Notes: a model not told the origin generated them from the sequence alone. A stretch of DNA of 64,000 bases from Nonlabens sp. Ci31 (GCF_012974865.1 NZ_CP043633.1:1240001-1304000); one strand, 5' to 3'. Shown: positions 37,460 to 47,165, counted from the stretch's first letter. A program made the numbers and translations.

Positions 37460-38428
37460 TTAATATTTTATCTTTTCAATTAGAAATTGATCTAATTTAA
37501 TCACCCTTAATTTATACTTTAAGCTAGAAATCTCATTAAAGATATTAGATAATGATAATTTTGGAAAATCATCATTAGAAGCATCAAAAGATTCCGTTTT
37601 TGTTACTAAAAATCGGTGGTTGTTATAAAGTTTTAAATTCTCAACAGACAACTTTTTTTGATTTAATGCTTGATATAATATTGATAAATCCCCCTTATGT
37701 TCCCTTATATTTATTATTATTTCGAGAAGTTTATCATGTATTGATTTACCTTTAATTAAATCAATTTTTACTGAAACGATCAATAATTCCAAACCTTTGT
37801 CTGGTACTTTTTCTAATTGAAACTCACTCGATATTTTTACGTAAATTTTTGATTCTTTTTTAGTTTTGACTTCAACATTCTTAAGAACAAACTCAAAATC
37901 ATTAGTAGTATCATAAAGACCTTTCCATGAATCAAGAAAGGAATTAATATTGAAGGGGTCTGATTTTTTTAAGTACTCATTTAAAACAAACAACTCTCCA
38001 AACAATCCTTGTATTTCTTCTTCTCCTAAGTTATTATTCGTGCTGTCTTTAAAAAATTGAGACCACTTGTAAAATGTTATGATGAATTCTTTCGAAGCTT
38101 TTTTGGGGTCAGAAATTAAACTGATTTTCGAATAAATGGATAAAATTAAATCATCAAAAAGGTCTAAGAAATCAGAGTCTTTTAATTTAATAAGCAATAT
38201 GCTTTTTGAGGGTAAAAAAGAAATTAACAATTTACTTTTGTCAGAATCTTTAATTTTTACCTCAATATCTTTTGGTAAGTAAAGCAACAAACATCTTAGT
38301 CCGTCTTGATCTATTGCTAAAAAAAGATCTGAAAAACTAGTTGAAGAAATTCTTAGTGCCTTATAACCTTTTTTTTCTTTAAAAGATGAAATATCCTCCC
38401 ATTTAGAATTTAACTCAGTTTTTTCCAT
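37460..38428 (-). CDS. PD-(D/E)XK motif protein (DUF4420-type)
   Basis: 322 residues. The candidate nuclease core is GLYDTTNDFEFVLKNVEVKTKK: Asp, a Glu and the Glu-x-Lys pair (VEVKT), preceded by the helix GLFGELFVLNEYLKK with a conserved Glu. This fits the PD-(D/E)XK family annotated next to Z1 proteins. It probably supplies DNA cleavage for the system. It is packed between the Z1 and AIPR genes with no intergenic space. Confidence 0.8.
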   Translation of the reverse strand: MEKTELNSKWEDISSFKEKKGYKALRISSTSFSDLFLAIDQDGLRCLLLYLPKDIEVKIKDSDKSKLLISFLPSKSILLIKLKDSDFLDLFDDLILSIYSKISLISDPKKASKEFIITFYKWSQFFKDSTNNNLGEEEIQGLFGELFVLNEYLKKSDPFNINSFLDSWKGLYDTTNDFEFVLKNVEVKTKKESKIYVKISSEFQLEKVPDKGLELLIVSVKIDLIKGKSIHDKLLEIIINIREHKGDLSILYQALNQKKLSVENLKLYNNHRFLVTKTESFDASNDDFPKLSLSNIFNEISSLKYKLRVIKLDQFLIEKIKY

Positions 38429-41400
38429 CTAGATTTCATTTATATCTGATATTCCTTCCAATTCGTCTTCTTCTTCATCATTAATTTCTTCATCAATATC
38501 TAAATTATAATCACCTTGCAAATATGTGCCACCAGGGTCATTTTCAATAGGAGGAAATTCTAAAGCATAACCAACTAAAGGTATTTTAGTGTCAATATTA
38601 TTTTTGTCTATGTAGTCTTTGAATGTTGCTTGTAATTCCTTATTCTTTATTGGATATTTTTTATTAGTAAATTCTTGATTAAAAGCATATTCAGAATCAA
38701 ATAAATAAATCATTAACAATCCTTCCGTTTCTTTCATCATAGATCTATAATATCTTTCAGGAACAGTTTTAGCTTCTGCTTGTTTTTCTGCTTCTGATTG
38801 ACTTAGACTTTTATCTTTTCTTCTGAGTTCTTGTGCTTTGAATTTAAAAAAAGTTTTTTCTGCTTTTAATTTTTCAGAATCTGATAAAAGAATAGACATG
38901 TCTTTATTTGCAGAAATTATATTTGCACTTTTACTACTTGCTTTAAATAGATTTTTCTTTAAAAATATTGAAACATCATCTGGGTTTCTCGGTCCTGATC
39001 TTTTAGCTAATTCAATTGTTGGGATGTTCAAGGAATTATTCAATCCAATTTCCTTTTTTAGCATTTTATTAGGTGAAGCCCCAGTGATTTTCAATGCTAC
39101 CGTCCAGTTTTTTAAATAACCCTTTTCATTACATAATTCGATAAACCTAGTAATTTGTTCTAGCCTATCATCAAGAAAATTATTAGGTTTGTTTTTTAAT
39201 AATTCAAGGACATCTTCAGATGTACATGAATACTTAATAATATCCTTTCTTACAATCACATCGAAATTTGGTGCAATATTAGACTTGAAACTATCCCAAA
39301 TGGCCTCTATACTATTTTTGTCAACTTTTAATTGTGTTGTCATTTCTAGAGAATCTTGATAAGACCACTGCACCTCCTTAGCATTTTTCAATATTGAAGG
39401 GCGTGTTATTTTTAAAGTGCCGGGATGCTTTTTTACACGTAAAACAAAATTTTCTGGAGTTTTGCCTTGTTCTTCCATTTTAATAAACTCCGTCTCTAAT
39501 TCTTCAATGCATTTGGTGGTATCATTAAATTTATCTAAGGAATCTTGAGTAGTAAATATTTTACAACAATCTAAATATCCCGGTCTATATCCAAACCATC
39601 TACCCATTTGAAGTAATGCGTCTGAATAATTAGTTACTCTAATAAAATAATTAATTGTTAGTCCTTCTAAAGTAAAACCTCTTGAAAGTCTATTACCTCC
39701 TATTGCTATAATTTTTTTAGGAGAATTTTTAGGATACTCAAGCGAGTCATTTGTAAAGCTATTTATTGCTTTTGTTTCTATTCCTTTTACTGCATTTATA
39801 AATACCGGAATTAAAGAGTCAAAGACTAAAGGCGACAAGAACTCATCATCATATCCTTTTGGTAAGTAAGTCTTTACATTTTCAACAATATGTGCGAATC
39901 CATAATTACTATACCAAAGTTTTTCGAGTTCAGAGTAAATTGATGTTTGATTCCGAGGTTTATCATTATGAAGTTTTGATATAATTTCATTAACATATTC
40001 TTCAATTAATTTTCTTGTGGTATTCTGCCAAATTGTAAATCTCGAAATATGGACAAGCATAGTGTTATGAGGTTGATAAAGATCTGAGTTAATCATTCCT
40101 GGAATTCTTGTCTCTCTTATCGCCAAAGCAATAACAAAACATTTAACAGCTGTCTTTAAAGATTCTGGTAATTCTTTTGGAAAGCTATCTTCTTTTCGAG
40201 CTGCTCTTGTTGCTTTTCTATAATCACTATATGAGTCAAAACCCAAATAACCTTCGAACCCAAATCTCTCATCCCATTCACTCTTAATTCTAATATCTTC
40301 TACACCCACAATTTCTCCCTCATAATTCTGATAAACTCGAGAAGGAAAATTTTCTAGATAATCTTCTACTACAGGAGCAACTAAAGGAATTTTTTCATTT
40401 TCATCAGTTTTATTATCTATTGGCGTTATTGTGTCGAATATTTGTTTTGCTCCTACATAGTTTGATGGAGGATTTAGTAACTCAATAAAATCGTCAGGAA
40501 ATATATTGTCAACTCTTTTTAACTGTTTTTCAACCTCATCTCCCTTAAACTTATATTTAATTTCCCAATCGTTCTCAGGATATTCATTTCTATCCTGTAA
40601 AACATTAGCAAATGGAGTTGCAGTATAACCTAAATACGATTTAACAAAAAACAACTCTAAAATTGCTCTAATGTGACCATTTGTTTTGCTTGCATAATTC
40701 CTTCCTTTTGAGCCCATATTATTTAATGAGGCATTATCTGCTTCATCATCAATAATAAGCATTGGAATATTATGCTTCTCCTTACCTTCTTCTAAAGAGT
40801 TGTGTAACCAAATAATTAAATTTTTAAGGACACTTACATTTTTCTTACATACAAGTACGTACTTATCATTAAGTGTATGATTTAATTCTTTGACTGTTTT
40901 ACTAAAATCTTTACTTTCTGAGGTTAAAGATTTAACTTGTAAAATATCATTATCTCCTCTTACTCCAAAACGCTTTATTTTGCCTACTCCTTTTGTGCCA
41001 GACGGCTCTCCTGAATCAATATTACCTTCACCAATTACATCCTTTTCTATTCTTTGTTGGGTTTGACTTCTTAAGTCTTCCATGATACCAGCAAGAACAA
41101 TTACTATCTCATATCCAGCATCAATAGCCCTATTTATAACTGCGTTAAAGTTTCCTGTTTTACCGGACTGAACAGCTCCAACAACAAGACCCTTATTATA
41201 AATTGGGGTTTTTGATTTAGGGTCAGCCATTTTACTAATAATAGAAAAACTTGAATCTTTAGTTTCATCCACAACTTTCCAAGATCTCCCTGATTTATTT
41301 AAATGCTCGAAATATCTGTCGGAATAATCCCAACTTATTTCCGCATCTCTTTTATGAGTAAGCCATGTTTTATAATCCTTTTTGGTTAATGAATGACTAA

Positions 41401-41620
41401 TACCTGGGTCTATTGGATTTACAGATAAATATTCATTTTTAGCAGTTTCAAAATAACTTTTCAAAGTTGTATCATCTACTTGCGGCAGATCTAAAATCCT
41501 ACCTGTTGTAATTACAGATTCTTTTATCTCATTGAATAAATTGTCAATGTATTCTTTATCACCGCCAGACTTACTTACTTTTTTTTCTATAATCTGTTTA
41601 AAAACGTCTATATATCTCAT
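38429..41620 (-). CDS. Z1-domain superfamily II helicase-like ATPase
   Basis: 1063 residues. Walker A is GAVQSGKTGNFNAVI (near residue 147), Walker B LIIDDEADNASLN, and motif III-like YLGYTATPFANV. Late helicase motifs are IIAIGGNRLSRGFTLEGL and LLQMGRWFGYRPGYLDCC. The Z1 domain, with Q-S-G-K-T and GRWFGYR, is known from predicted restriction systems containing MORC-type ATPases. The C-terminus is very acidic. It overlaps the MORC gene by 4 nt. A DNA-translocating role is inferred. Confidence 0.9.
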   Translation of the reverse strand: MRYIDVFKQIIEKKVSKSGGDKEYIDNLFNEIKESVITTGRILDLPQVDDTTLKSYFETAKNEYLSVNPIDPGISHSLTKKDYKTWLTHKRDAEISWDYSDRYFEHLNKSGRSWKVVDETKDSSFSIISKMADPKSKTPIYNKGLVVGAVQSGKTGNFNAVINRAIDAGYEIVIVLAGIMEDLRSQTQQRIEKDVIGEGNIDSGEPSGTKGVGKIKRFGVRGDNDILQVKSLTSESKDFSKTVKELNHTLNDKYVLVCKKNVSVLKNLIIWLHNSLEEGKEKHNIPMLIIDDEADNASLNNMGSKGRNYASKTNGHIRAILELFFVKSYLGYTATPFANVLQDRNEYPENDWEIKYKFKGDEVEKQLKRVDNIFPDDFIELLNPPSNYVGAKQIFDTITPIDNKTDENEKIPLVAPVVEDYLENFPSRVYQNYEGEIVGVEDIRIKSEWDERFGFEGYLGFDSYSDYRKATRAARKEDSFPKELPESLKTAVKCFVIALAIRETRIPGMINSDLYQPHNTMLVHISRFTIWQNTTRKLIEEYVNEIISKLHNDKPRNQTSIYSELEKLWYSNYGFAHIVENVKTYLPKGYDDEFLSPLVFDSLIPVFINAVKGIETKAINSFTNDSLEYPKNSPKKIIAIGGNRLSRGFTLEGLTINYFIRVTNYSDALLQMGRWFGYRPGYLDCCKIFTTQDSLDKFNDTTKCIEELETEFIKMEEQGKTPENFVLRVKKHPGTLKITRPSILKNAKEVQWSYQDSLEMTTQLKVDKNSIEAIWDSFKSNIAPNFDVIVRKDIIKYSCTSEDVLELLKNKPNNFLDDRLEQITRFIELCNEKGYLKNWTVALKITGASPNKMLKKEIGLNNSLNIPTIELAKRSGPRNPDDVSIFLKKNLFKASSKSANIISANKDMSILLSDSEKLKAEKTFFKFKAQELRRKDKSLSQSEAEKQAEAKTVPERYYRSMMKETEGLLMIYLFDSEYAFNQEFTNKKYPIKNKELQATFKDYIDKNNIDTKIPLVGYALEFPPIENDPGGTYLQGDYNLDIDEEINDEEEDELEGISDINEI

Positions 41621-43131
41621 TCAATTATTGATTTTATATTTTCAGGTAACGAAGAGTATTTAAATCCTAAATGAGGTATGACTTCTTCCCTAATCATTTC
41701 TTTTGTAATCCCATTAGATAATAATTCTAAAATATTATTATGAAGTTCTTCTGCATTGAACCCATCTTTTTCCTCAACACCTAGAAATACTTTTTCTTCA
41801 TGGACATGTCTAATATTATTAACTCTGGTGTTGATCATTCGAAGGAGTAGGTTTAATTGTGATTTTTGTTTCTTATTAAGAGATTCTTGAAGACTTTTCA
41901 TTAATGGAAAGTTGTTATTAACTTCTAAAACTGAACCTTTGTTTGAGTAAATACGTTCAAATAATTGTACGTGATTTTGAGCTTTTGTTCCTGAGAATTT
42001 TCGAATTCCTCTATTATAATACTCCCTTTCTGCCTCTATTTTCAATTCTCCAATATAATCTTCAAAAGCATTTCTAAGTTCGTGTGGTACTACTATTTGT
42101 GATTTAGCTACATTTAGATGGAGTAAATGGTCTATACTATTACCTACTTCTACTCTTAATCTTGCTAATTGAAGTCTAGGAGCTTTTTTAACGATTCCAT
42201 TCCAACCTCCAAATAAAATAATCCTATCAGCCCTATAAATATAAAGTCCTTCCATGTCCATTAAACTTCGATACTTGGTTGTCCATTTTGAAAGGCCTTT
42301 TTTACTTTCAGAAATTGCTCTTGACGGTAGGACAAACCCCTCGATTTTTATAACATCTGATCTGAAAGAACTTTGCTTAGGCTCAATTTGTCTAAAATCT
42401 TTTTCTTCCTCTGGGAAAGGATTAAAGGGGCTAACAATCGTGTTATTAATCCTAATTTTTAAAGGATTGGATTCCTTTTCCATAAACCTATGAAAAACAA
42501 GTGCTAGATAATCAGAAGTGACTTCAGTTATTTCCCTTTTTAAGGCGTCTTGTCTATTACCTTTTTTTAGATAATTTTCAAATTTATAAAGGCCTTCCCA
42601 GATAACGATAGTATTAGGTTCGTAATCGTCAAATCTTTTTAAAAAACCAATGGATAACTGGTTATACTGATACATTAACCTAGCAACTTCCTCATCTGAA
42701 TTGATAATTATTTTCCAACCATTAGTTTTCAAAAAATCAACATCCCAAGTTCTACCGTGATATCTATTCTCACCTTTCTTTTTTGATAAAACTGTAAATT
42801 TTCTTGTTTGTGAAAAAGATGCTGTTTTCATTCCTAAACCAAATCTTCCTAAGTCTGAATTTGATCGTGAATCTTCAGGGGAATGGCTTGGAAATTGCAT
42901 GTTTTGACTTAATTCCGCTTCAGTCATACCTATTCCGTCATCAGTTAAAAACAATTTAAAAGGTTCAGAATCTGTATCTATTAAGACTTCGATCTTTTCA
43001 GCTTTTGCCGAAATAGAATTGTCCATTAAATCAGCCAATGAAGTCTCTAAACTATAGCCTTGTTCTGCAATAGATTTAATTAGATATTCCGGATTAGGAG
43101 AAGCTTCCTCTGATTTTATATTTTTACTCAT
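41617..43131 (-). CDS. MORC/MutL-like GHKL ATPase
   Basis: 504 residues from the ATG at 43131 (an upstream in-frame ATG at 43179 would overlap the methyltransferase end and adds an unlikely leader). The Bergerat ATP-binding motifs are clear: LADLMDNSISA, DDGIGMT and GRFGLGMKTAS. An S5-like second domain follows. Prokaryotic MORC and paraMORC ATPases are established by comparative genomics as parts of restriction-modification systems with Z1 or other helicases. It probably acts as an ATP-driven clamp on DNA. Confidence 0.9.
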   Translation of the reverse strand: MSKNIKSEEASPNPEYLIKSIAEQGYSLETSLADLMDNSISAKAEKIEVLIDTDSEPFKLFLTDDGIGMTEAELSQNMQFPSHSPEDSRSNSDLGRFGLGMKTASFSQTRKFTVLSKKKGENRYHGRTWDVDFLKTNGWKIIINSDEEVARLMYQYNQLSIGFLKRFDDYEPNTIVIWEGLYKFENYLKKGNRQDALKREITEVTSDYLALVFHRFMEKESNPLKIRINNTIVSPFNPFPEEEKDFRQIEPKQSSFRSDVIKIEGFVLPSRAISESKKGLSKWTTKYRSLMDMEGLYIYRADRIILFGGWNGIVKKAPRLQLARLRVEVGNSIDHLLHLNVAKSQIVVPHELRNAFEDYIGELKIEAEREYYNRGIRKFSGTKAQNHVQLFERIYSNKGSVLEVNNNFPLMKSLQESLNKKQKSQLNLLLRMINTRVNNIRHVHEEKVFLGVEEKDGFNAEELHNNILELLSNGITKEMIREEVIPHLGFKYSSLPENIKSIIE

Positions 43132-43150
43132 AAACAAATCTAAACAACAT

Positions 43151-44740
43151 TTAATCACTTGTAATACGGGAATCCTCAATTATATTTTTAACAATTGAGG
43201 CAATTTGAAACGCCAAAAAAGGTGGTACGGCATTACCAACCTGATGATATTGTGCTGTTCGACTTCCTCTAAATAAATAATTATCAGGGAATGTTTGAAT
43301 GCGTGCAGCTTCTCTCACAGTAAGAGATCTACATTGAGATGCGTCGTAGTGAATAAAATAATGACCATCTTTTGAAATATGACTGGTTACAGTGGTAGCT
43401 GGTTTGTTGGGCACTTGAACTCTAAAACGATCTGCAAATTTCCCAGATGCTACATTGGCATGGTCAGGTAACAAGTCTCTGCTATGATTAGCATAATCAT
43501 TTAGCCTTGGAAATCTATCATACTTTTCGACGTATAGACTTGCAAATAAATAACGCATTAGATCTTGCGTCAAATGCGAACGAGATTCATGATTCAATAT
43601 GCCTTTTAAACGCTTATCAATAAACCAATCTTTAAGCACATGATTTTTGGAAATAACATTTTTAGCTTTAATGAACTCAGCTCCTGTTCCCAATTTAATT
43701 TCTTTTGGCCCAAAAGAAAGCCCATTCAACTCCAATTCTCCCCATTTTTTAATTTGAATAATATTCTGGGACATTTCTTTTAACCAACTAGGGGTAGAGT
43801 CATTAAGATTTTTATATAGTCTTTTAGATTTTCCATTTTTGTAAACTTCATTGACATGATAACTAGTAAACCTTCTATTTAATCCACTTCTTACTTCAGG
43901 TAAATCTCCAATCACGGATTTTAGGGTGATCTCCTTTTTCTCCGTTAAATATTCACCGAGGTGTTTATAATCCTTTCTAATTCCTAATAGGATAACTCTA
44001 TGCCTCATTTGTGGCACCCCATATTTTTCAGTTTTAATTAAAAAGTCTGAATCTTTTTCTATTGGTTTAACTAAAGAATGAATAATGTAATTATCACCTA
44101 CTTTTAAATCTCTTTTCATCCAGTCAAAGACTTTTTCACCATCAACTTTCGCTGATAAAAGACCTTTAACATTTTCCATTACAAAAACAGCAGGTTTGTG
44201 TTTTTTGATTATTCTTAGATATTCTTCGTACAAGTAGACCCTATGATCTTCTTTGCTTATACCACCAACTCTAGATCTACCTACATTTGAATAAGCTTGG
44301 CACGGAGGCCCTCCAATTAACACCCATTTCTTATTATTCCCCAATTGATTTTTAATGACTTTGTCAACTGTTTTGGCAGTCCATTCTTCAGAGCCTAATT
44401 CAATTAGTTTTGCTTCCTCTCTTGCAATAGCTCCTTCATCATAACTATCTAACATTTCTTCAATAAGCCTCTCTCTTTTTAATAAATCGGCTTCTCTTAA
44501 AGCGATATAATAATCTTCAGGAACTCGTTTGTTGTTTTTAACAAACTGTCTATAAAAACTTCTTAATGTGAGAGTCTTATGAGCATTTATATCTTTTTCT
44601 ATGGAAAGTTTGATGTCAAAAATAGATTTACCTTCGTTATCTTTTAATGACATAAAGCCTTCACCGAGTCCTCCTGGGCCAGCAAACAGATCTATAATAG
44701 GAATACAAGATGATTTCACTATGCGTTTTTTAATAATCAA
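43151..44740 (-). CDS. DNA cytosine-5 methyltransferase
   Basis: 529 residues. The motifs in order are I PIIDLFAGPGGLGEGF, IV GGPPCQAYSNVGRSR (catalytic Cys), VI VFVMENVKGLL, VIII GVPQMRHRVILLGIR, IX LTVREAARIQTFPD and X YHQVGNAVPPFLA. The target recognition domain is the stretch between VIII and IX, about 400-445. It marks self DNA for the linked system. First gene of the operon; the promoter should lie in 44741-45100. Confidence 0.95.
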   Translation of the reverse strand: MIIKKRIVKSSCIPIIDLFAGPGGLGEGFMSLKDNEGKSIFDIKLSIEKDINAHKTLTLRSFYRQFVKNNKRVPEDYYIALREADLLKRERLIEEMLDSYDEGAIAREEAKLIELGSEEWTAKTVDKVIKNQLGNNKKWVLIGGPPCQAYSNVGRSRVGGISKEDHRVYLYEEYLRIIKKHKPAVFVMENVKGLLSAKVDGEKVFDWMKRDLKVGDNYIIHSLVKPIEKDSDFLIKTEKYGVPQMRHRVILLGIRKDYKHLGEYLTEKKEITLKSVIGDLPEVRSGLNRRFTSYHVNEVYKNGKSKRLYKNLNDSTPSWLKEMSQNIIQIKKWGELELNGLSFGPKEIKLGTGAEFIKAKNVISKNHVLKDWFIDKRLKGILNHESRSHLTQDLMRYLFASLYVEKYDRFPRLNDYANHSRDLLPDHANVASGKFADRFRVQVPNKPATTVTSHISKDGHYFIHYDASQCRSLTVREAARIQTFPDNYLFRGSRTAQYHQVGNAVPPFLAFQIASIVKNIIEDSRITSD

Positions 44741-45102
44741 AATTTTTATTTGGCTTGCCTGATATTTTAAGACATATACAATATTTTATACGGTAGATCT
44801 TGATGATCGTTCACTACCTTTTCTTTTCCTATCTAGTTAAGTGTGGGCGTGAATTGATTTAGTTTTGATTGGTGCTTTTAGGGAGAGCTTAAAAATAACT
44901 TTTGTTAAGATAACTTCCTACTTTGTTAAGATATTTGAAGGATTTAATTTTAATAGAGGTAGATAGGGTAGGTAAAAACAGTAATTTATTTTAAATATTA
45001 TTCACTACAAAAACTCAGTTATCAAAAATAATAGAGCTTCTATTATTTTTTCATATGGTTAGAGCTCCCGTTTTTACTAAAACTATTGTTTTTTAATATA
45101 AT
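44741..45102. other. 362-nt gap upstream of the defence operon, no gene seen
   Basis: AT-rich, with stops in all frames. It must hold the operon promoter, but no -33/-7 pair is convincing. It ends at the left terminal repeat of the IS30-family element. Confidence 0.35.
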
Positions 45103-45136
45103 CTAAGTTCAAGTAATAAGTGCAACACGAATATTT

Positions 45137-45166
45137 AAAACAGATGGGGCTAGCCCCATCTGTTTT
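45137..45166. repeat. 30-bp perfect palindrome inside the IS30 left end
   Basis: Two exact 15-nt halves centred at 45151/45152 (core GGGGCTAGCCCC), with an outer complementary pair CGAATATT and AATATT..ATTCG. It lies before the transposase start and could insulate it from outside transcription. Confidence 0.75.
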
Positions 45167-45192
45167 AGGCTCAATATTTATATTCGTCTTGG

Positions 45193-46200
45193 ATGAAAAA
45201 ATACAATCAATTGAGCCCTGCTCAAAGATATCAAATAGAATCACTACTTAAAGTAGGATTGTCACAAACTGATATAGCCTTTCAGATAGGGGTAGATAAA
45301 AGTACAATTAGCCGTGAGCTCAATCGTAATGTTGCAAAGCGAGGATATTCGGCTGGATACTACATCGCTGAGCGTGCTCAACTTAAAACCGACCAGCGTC
45401 ACACAACAAAGTCTAAGAGAGTTCTTTTAAGCGAAGCGCTCAAGAAAAGGATTGAGTGCCTTATGAAATATGAAAAGTGGAGTCCAGAGCTTATTTCTAA
45501 ACGTCTTTTGAAGGAATCTGAGTTCTGTGTTAGCCACGAGACTATCTATAAATGGATATGGATGGCTAAATACAGTAATCACAAGGATCATAAGGATTAC
45601 AAGAGGCTTTACAAACATTTACGCCATACTGGACGTAGACAAAAACGTAATAATATTAAAGACAGGCGAGGTGCTATCATAGGTAGGATTGGTATAGACA
45701 AACGCCCTAAAGTCGTAGCTCAGAGGTCGCGCGTAGGTGATATAGAAGTTGATCTTATGATGGGAAGTAATCACAAATCTGCACTTCTGGTAATGACCGA
45801 TAGGACTACATTGGTAACAATGTTAGAGAGGTTAAGCAGTAAGAATGCAGATGAAGTTTATGAGAAAATGTATCATAGGCTTACAAGATTTGACTCTTCC
45901 TGGATAAAGACGATTACATTTGATAATGGGAAAGAGTTCTCACAACACGCTAAAATTGCTGAAGACCTAAATGTGAAAACTTACTTTACAAGACCTTATA
46001 CCTCACAAGACAAAGGAACTGTAGAAAATAGAATAGGTGTCATTAGAAGGTTCTTTCCCAAGAAAACAGACCTGAGAGAAGTTACAGACAAAAGAATAAA
46101 AGAAGTAGAAAGATTACTAAATTACAGACCCATTAGAAAGTTTAATTACAATAACCCGATTGAAGTCCTAAAAAATAAGTCTGTTGCACTTATGGGTTGA
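45193..46200 (+). CDS. IS30-family transposase
   Basis: 335 residues. There is an N-terminal helix-turn-helix (LSPAQRYQIESLLKVG, DKSTISRELNRN). The DDE catalytic core has GDIEVDLMMG, TFDNGKEF and DKGTVENRIGVIRRFFPKKTD, the usual IS30 signature. It appears intact. It separates the defence operon from the cassette array. Confidence 0.93.
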   Translation: MKKYNQLSPAQRYQIESLLKVGLSQTDIAFQIGVDKSTISRELNRNVAKRGYSAGYYIAERAQLKTDQRHTTKSKRVLLSEALKKRIECLMKYEKWSPELISKRLLKESEFCVSHETIYKWIWMAKYSNHKDHKDYKRLYKHLRHTGRRQKRNNIKDRRGAIIGRIGIDKRPKVVAQRSRVGDIEVDLMMGSNHKSALLVMTDRTTLVTMLERLSSKNADEVYEKMYHRLTRFDSSWIKTITFDNGKEFSQHAKIAEDLNVKTYFTRPYTSQDKGTVENRIGVIRRFFPKKTDLREVTDKRIKEVERLLNYRPIRKFNYNNPIEVLKNKSVALMG

Positions 46201-46351
46201 ACTCAGCAAGAACAAAGATACCAAATTGGTGTTCTGTTTGAAATAGATTGGCTTTAAAGTAATAGTATGAAGAGAAAGCCAACCTATTTTAAAACGGAAA
46301 AAAACGATACATTTGGATTAACAAACAGTTCTAAATAGGGGAAGCTTACAG

Positions 46352-46570
46352 GAGTAGAACCCGAATGGGAGGCTGGGCAGTAGCTCAAAGCCCTATACTA
46401 GGTACTACAATCACCCTATCTAGATTAAAACGAAAAGGCTACAAACCTATGATAGATTATCTGAATAGAACGCAAACTTCGATTTTTTGAACCGCCGTAT
46501 ACGAGACCCGTATGTACGGTGGTGTGAGAGGCGCACTGGCAGTTATTTCACTGCCAGCCGTCTACTCGAT
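46352..46570 (+). mobile_element. 5'-truncated group II intron copy
   Basis: 219 nt almost identical (two differences noticed, at the ATCACCC and CTGCCAG positions) to the last 219 nt of the full intron at 47433-49292. It includes the last 45 codons of the maturase frame plus domains V and VI, and ends in CTACTCGAT. The next bases, TAGGCAAC, are the remaining half of an attC core box. The 145 nt to its left (46207-46351) hold only an imperfect hairpin (46243-46255 with 46275-46287). Confidence 0.85.
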
Positions 46571-46872
46571 TAGGCAACGTTTTTGTTTCCGTAATGTTCG
46601 ATTTCGTTGAGTTCCTTTTGTTTGTTTTCTTTCTCTTCTTCGATGTCATAATCATCTTGGATTCCAAGCCAAAATTTTGCGGAATTTCCGAAATATTTAC
46701 TCAATCGTAAAGCTGTATCGGCTGTAATTCTGCGCTTACCTTTTATGATTTCTGATATCCGAGTTTGTGGAATTTTTAAGTCCTTTGAAAGTCGATATGC
46801 TGTAATTTCAAGAGGCTCAAGAAATTCAAAATTCAAAATCTCTCCTGGATGTATATTTGCTAACTTTTCCAT
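46570..46872 (-). CDS. HigA-type antitoxin, XRE helix-turn-helix
   Basis: 100 residues from the ATG at 46872; the longer frame to 46950 lies inside the toxin gene. ANIHPGEILNFEFLEPLEIT and RLSKDLKIPQTRISEIIKGKR are the classic HigA/VapI start, and LRLSKYFGNSAKFWLGIQ the middle. It binds DNA and neutralises the HigB partner encoded upstream. Its TAA stop lies inside the cassette core box (GCCTAAC). Confidence 0.88.
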   Translation of the reverse strand: MEKLANIHPGEILNFEFLEPLEITAYRLSKDLKIPQTRISEIIKGKRRITADTALRLSKYFGNSAKFWLGIQDDYDIEEEKENKQKELNEIEHYGNKNVA

Positions 46873-46883
46873 TTTTTTATTTT

Positions 46884-47165
46884 TTAATGATAATCGATTA
46901 TTTCTACTTCGCTTGCGTTTCCGTTTTCCCAAATGAATATAATTCGCCATTGTTTGTTAATCCGAATGCTATAATATTCTTTTAATTTTCCAGTCAGTTT
47001 TTCAAGTCGGTTTGAAGGTGGAATTCTCAAATCAGATATATCCTGCGAGTTATTCAACATTCTTAGTTTCCGACGTCCAACGTTTTGTATTTCAATCGGC
47101 ATTTTTTTTACTCGGACTCCATTCCAAATTTGTTCGGTCTGTTTCGAACCAAAAGAAATAATCAT
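46884..47165 (-). CDS. HigB-type toxin, RelE/ParE superfamily
   Basis: 93 residues. ISFGSKQTEQIWNG, the basic core RRKLRMLNNSQDISDLRIPP and YYSIRINKQWRIIFIW match HigB-type ribosome-dependent mRNA interferases. Toxin precedes antitoxin, the usual higBA order, with 11 nt between. It forms the first toxin-antitoxin cassette of the array. Confidence 0.88.
   Translation of the reverse strand: MIISFGSKQTEQIWNGVRVKKMPIEIQNVGRRKLRMLNNSQDISDLRIPPSNRLEKLTGKLKEYYSIRINKQWRIIFIWENGNASEVEIIDYH

Larger units (their letters stand above)
45103..46206 (+). mobile_element. IS30-family insertion sequence
   Basis: Imperfect terminal inverted repeats flank the transposase. The left end is CTAAGTTCAAGTAATAAGTG... 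(45103-45126). The right end (46183-46206) is its complement with matching AGTTCAA and ATAAGTGCAAC blocks and a 3-nt mismatch between. The right repeat overlaps the transposase stop. No target duplication is evident. Confidence 0.8.

Noticed and set aside
34831..44740. Assignment of the defence operon to BREX, DISARM or Dnd
   Set aside because: None of the marker genes (pglZ, drmA/B, dndCD) is present; the Z1/MORC/AIPR set is distinct.
34831..44740. The defence operon as an integron cassette
   Set aside because: No attC-like element directly follows the AIPR gene with a box that matches a start box upstream of the methyltransferase, and 10 kb would be far beyond usual cassette size.
46262..46338. 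Short frame starting MKRKPTYFKTEK after the IS30 element
   Set aside because: Only about 23 codons, overlapping an imperfect hairpin, with no similarity recognised.
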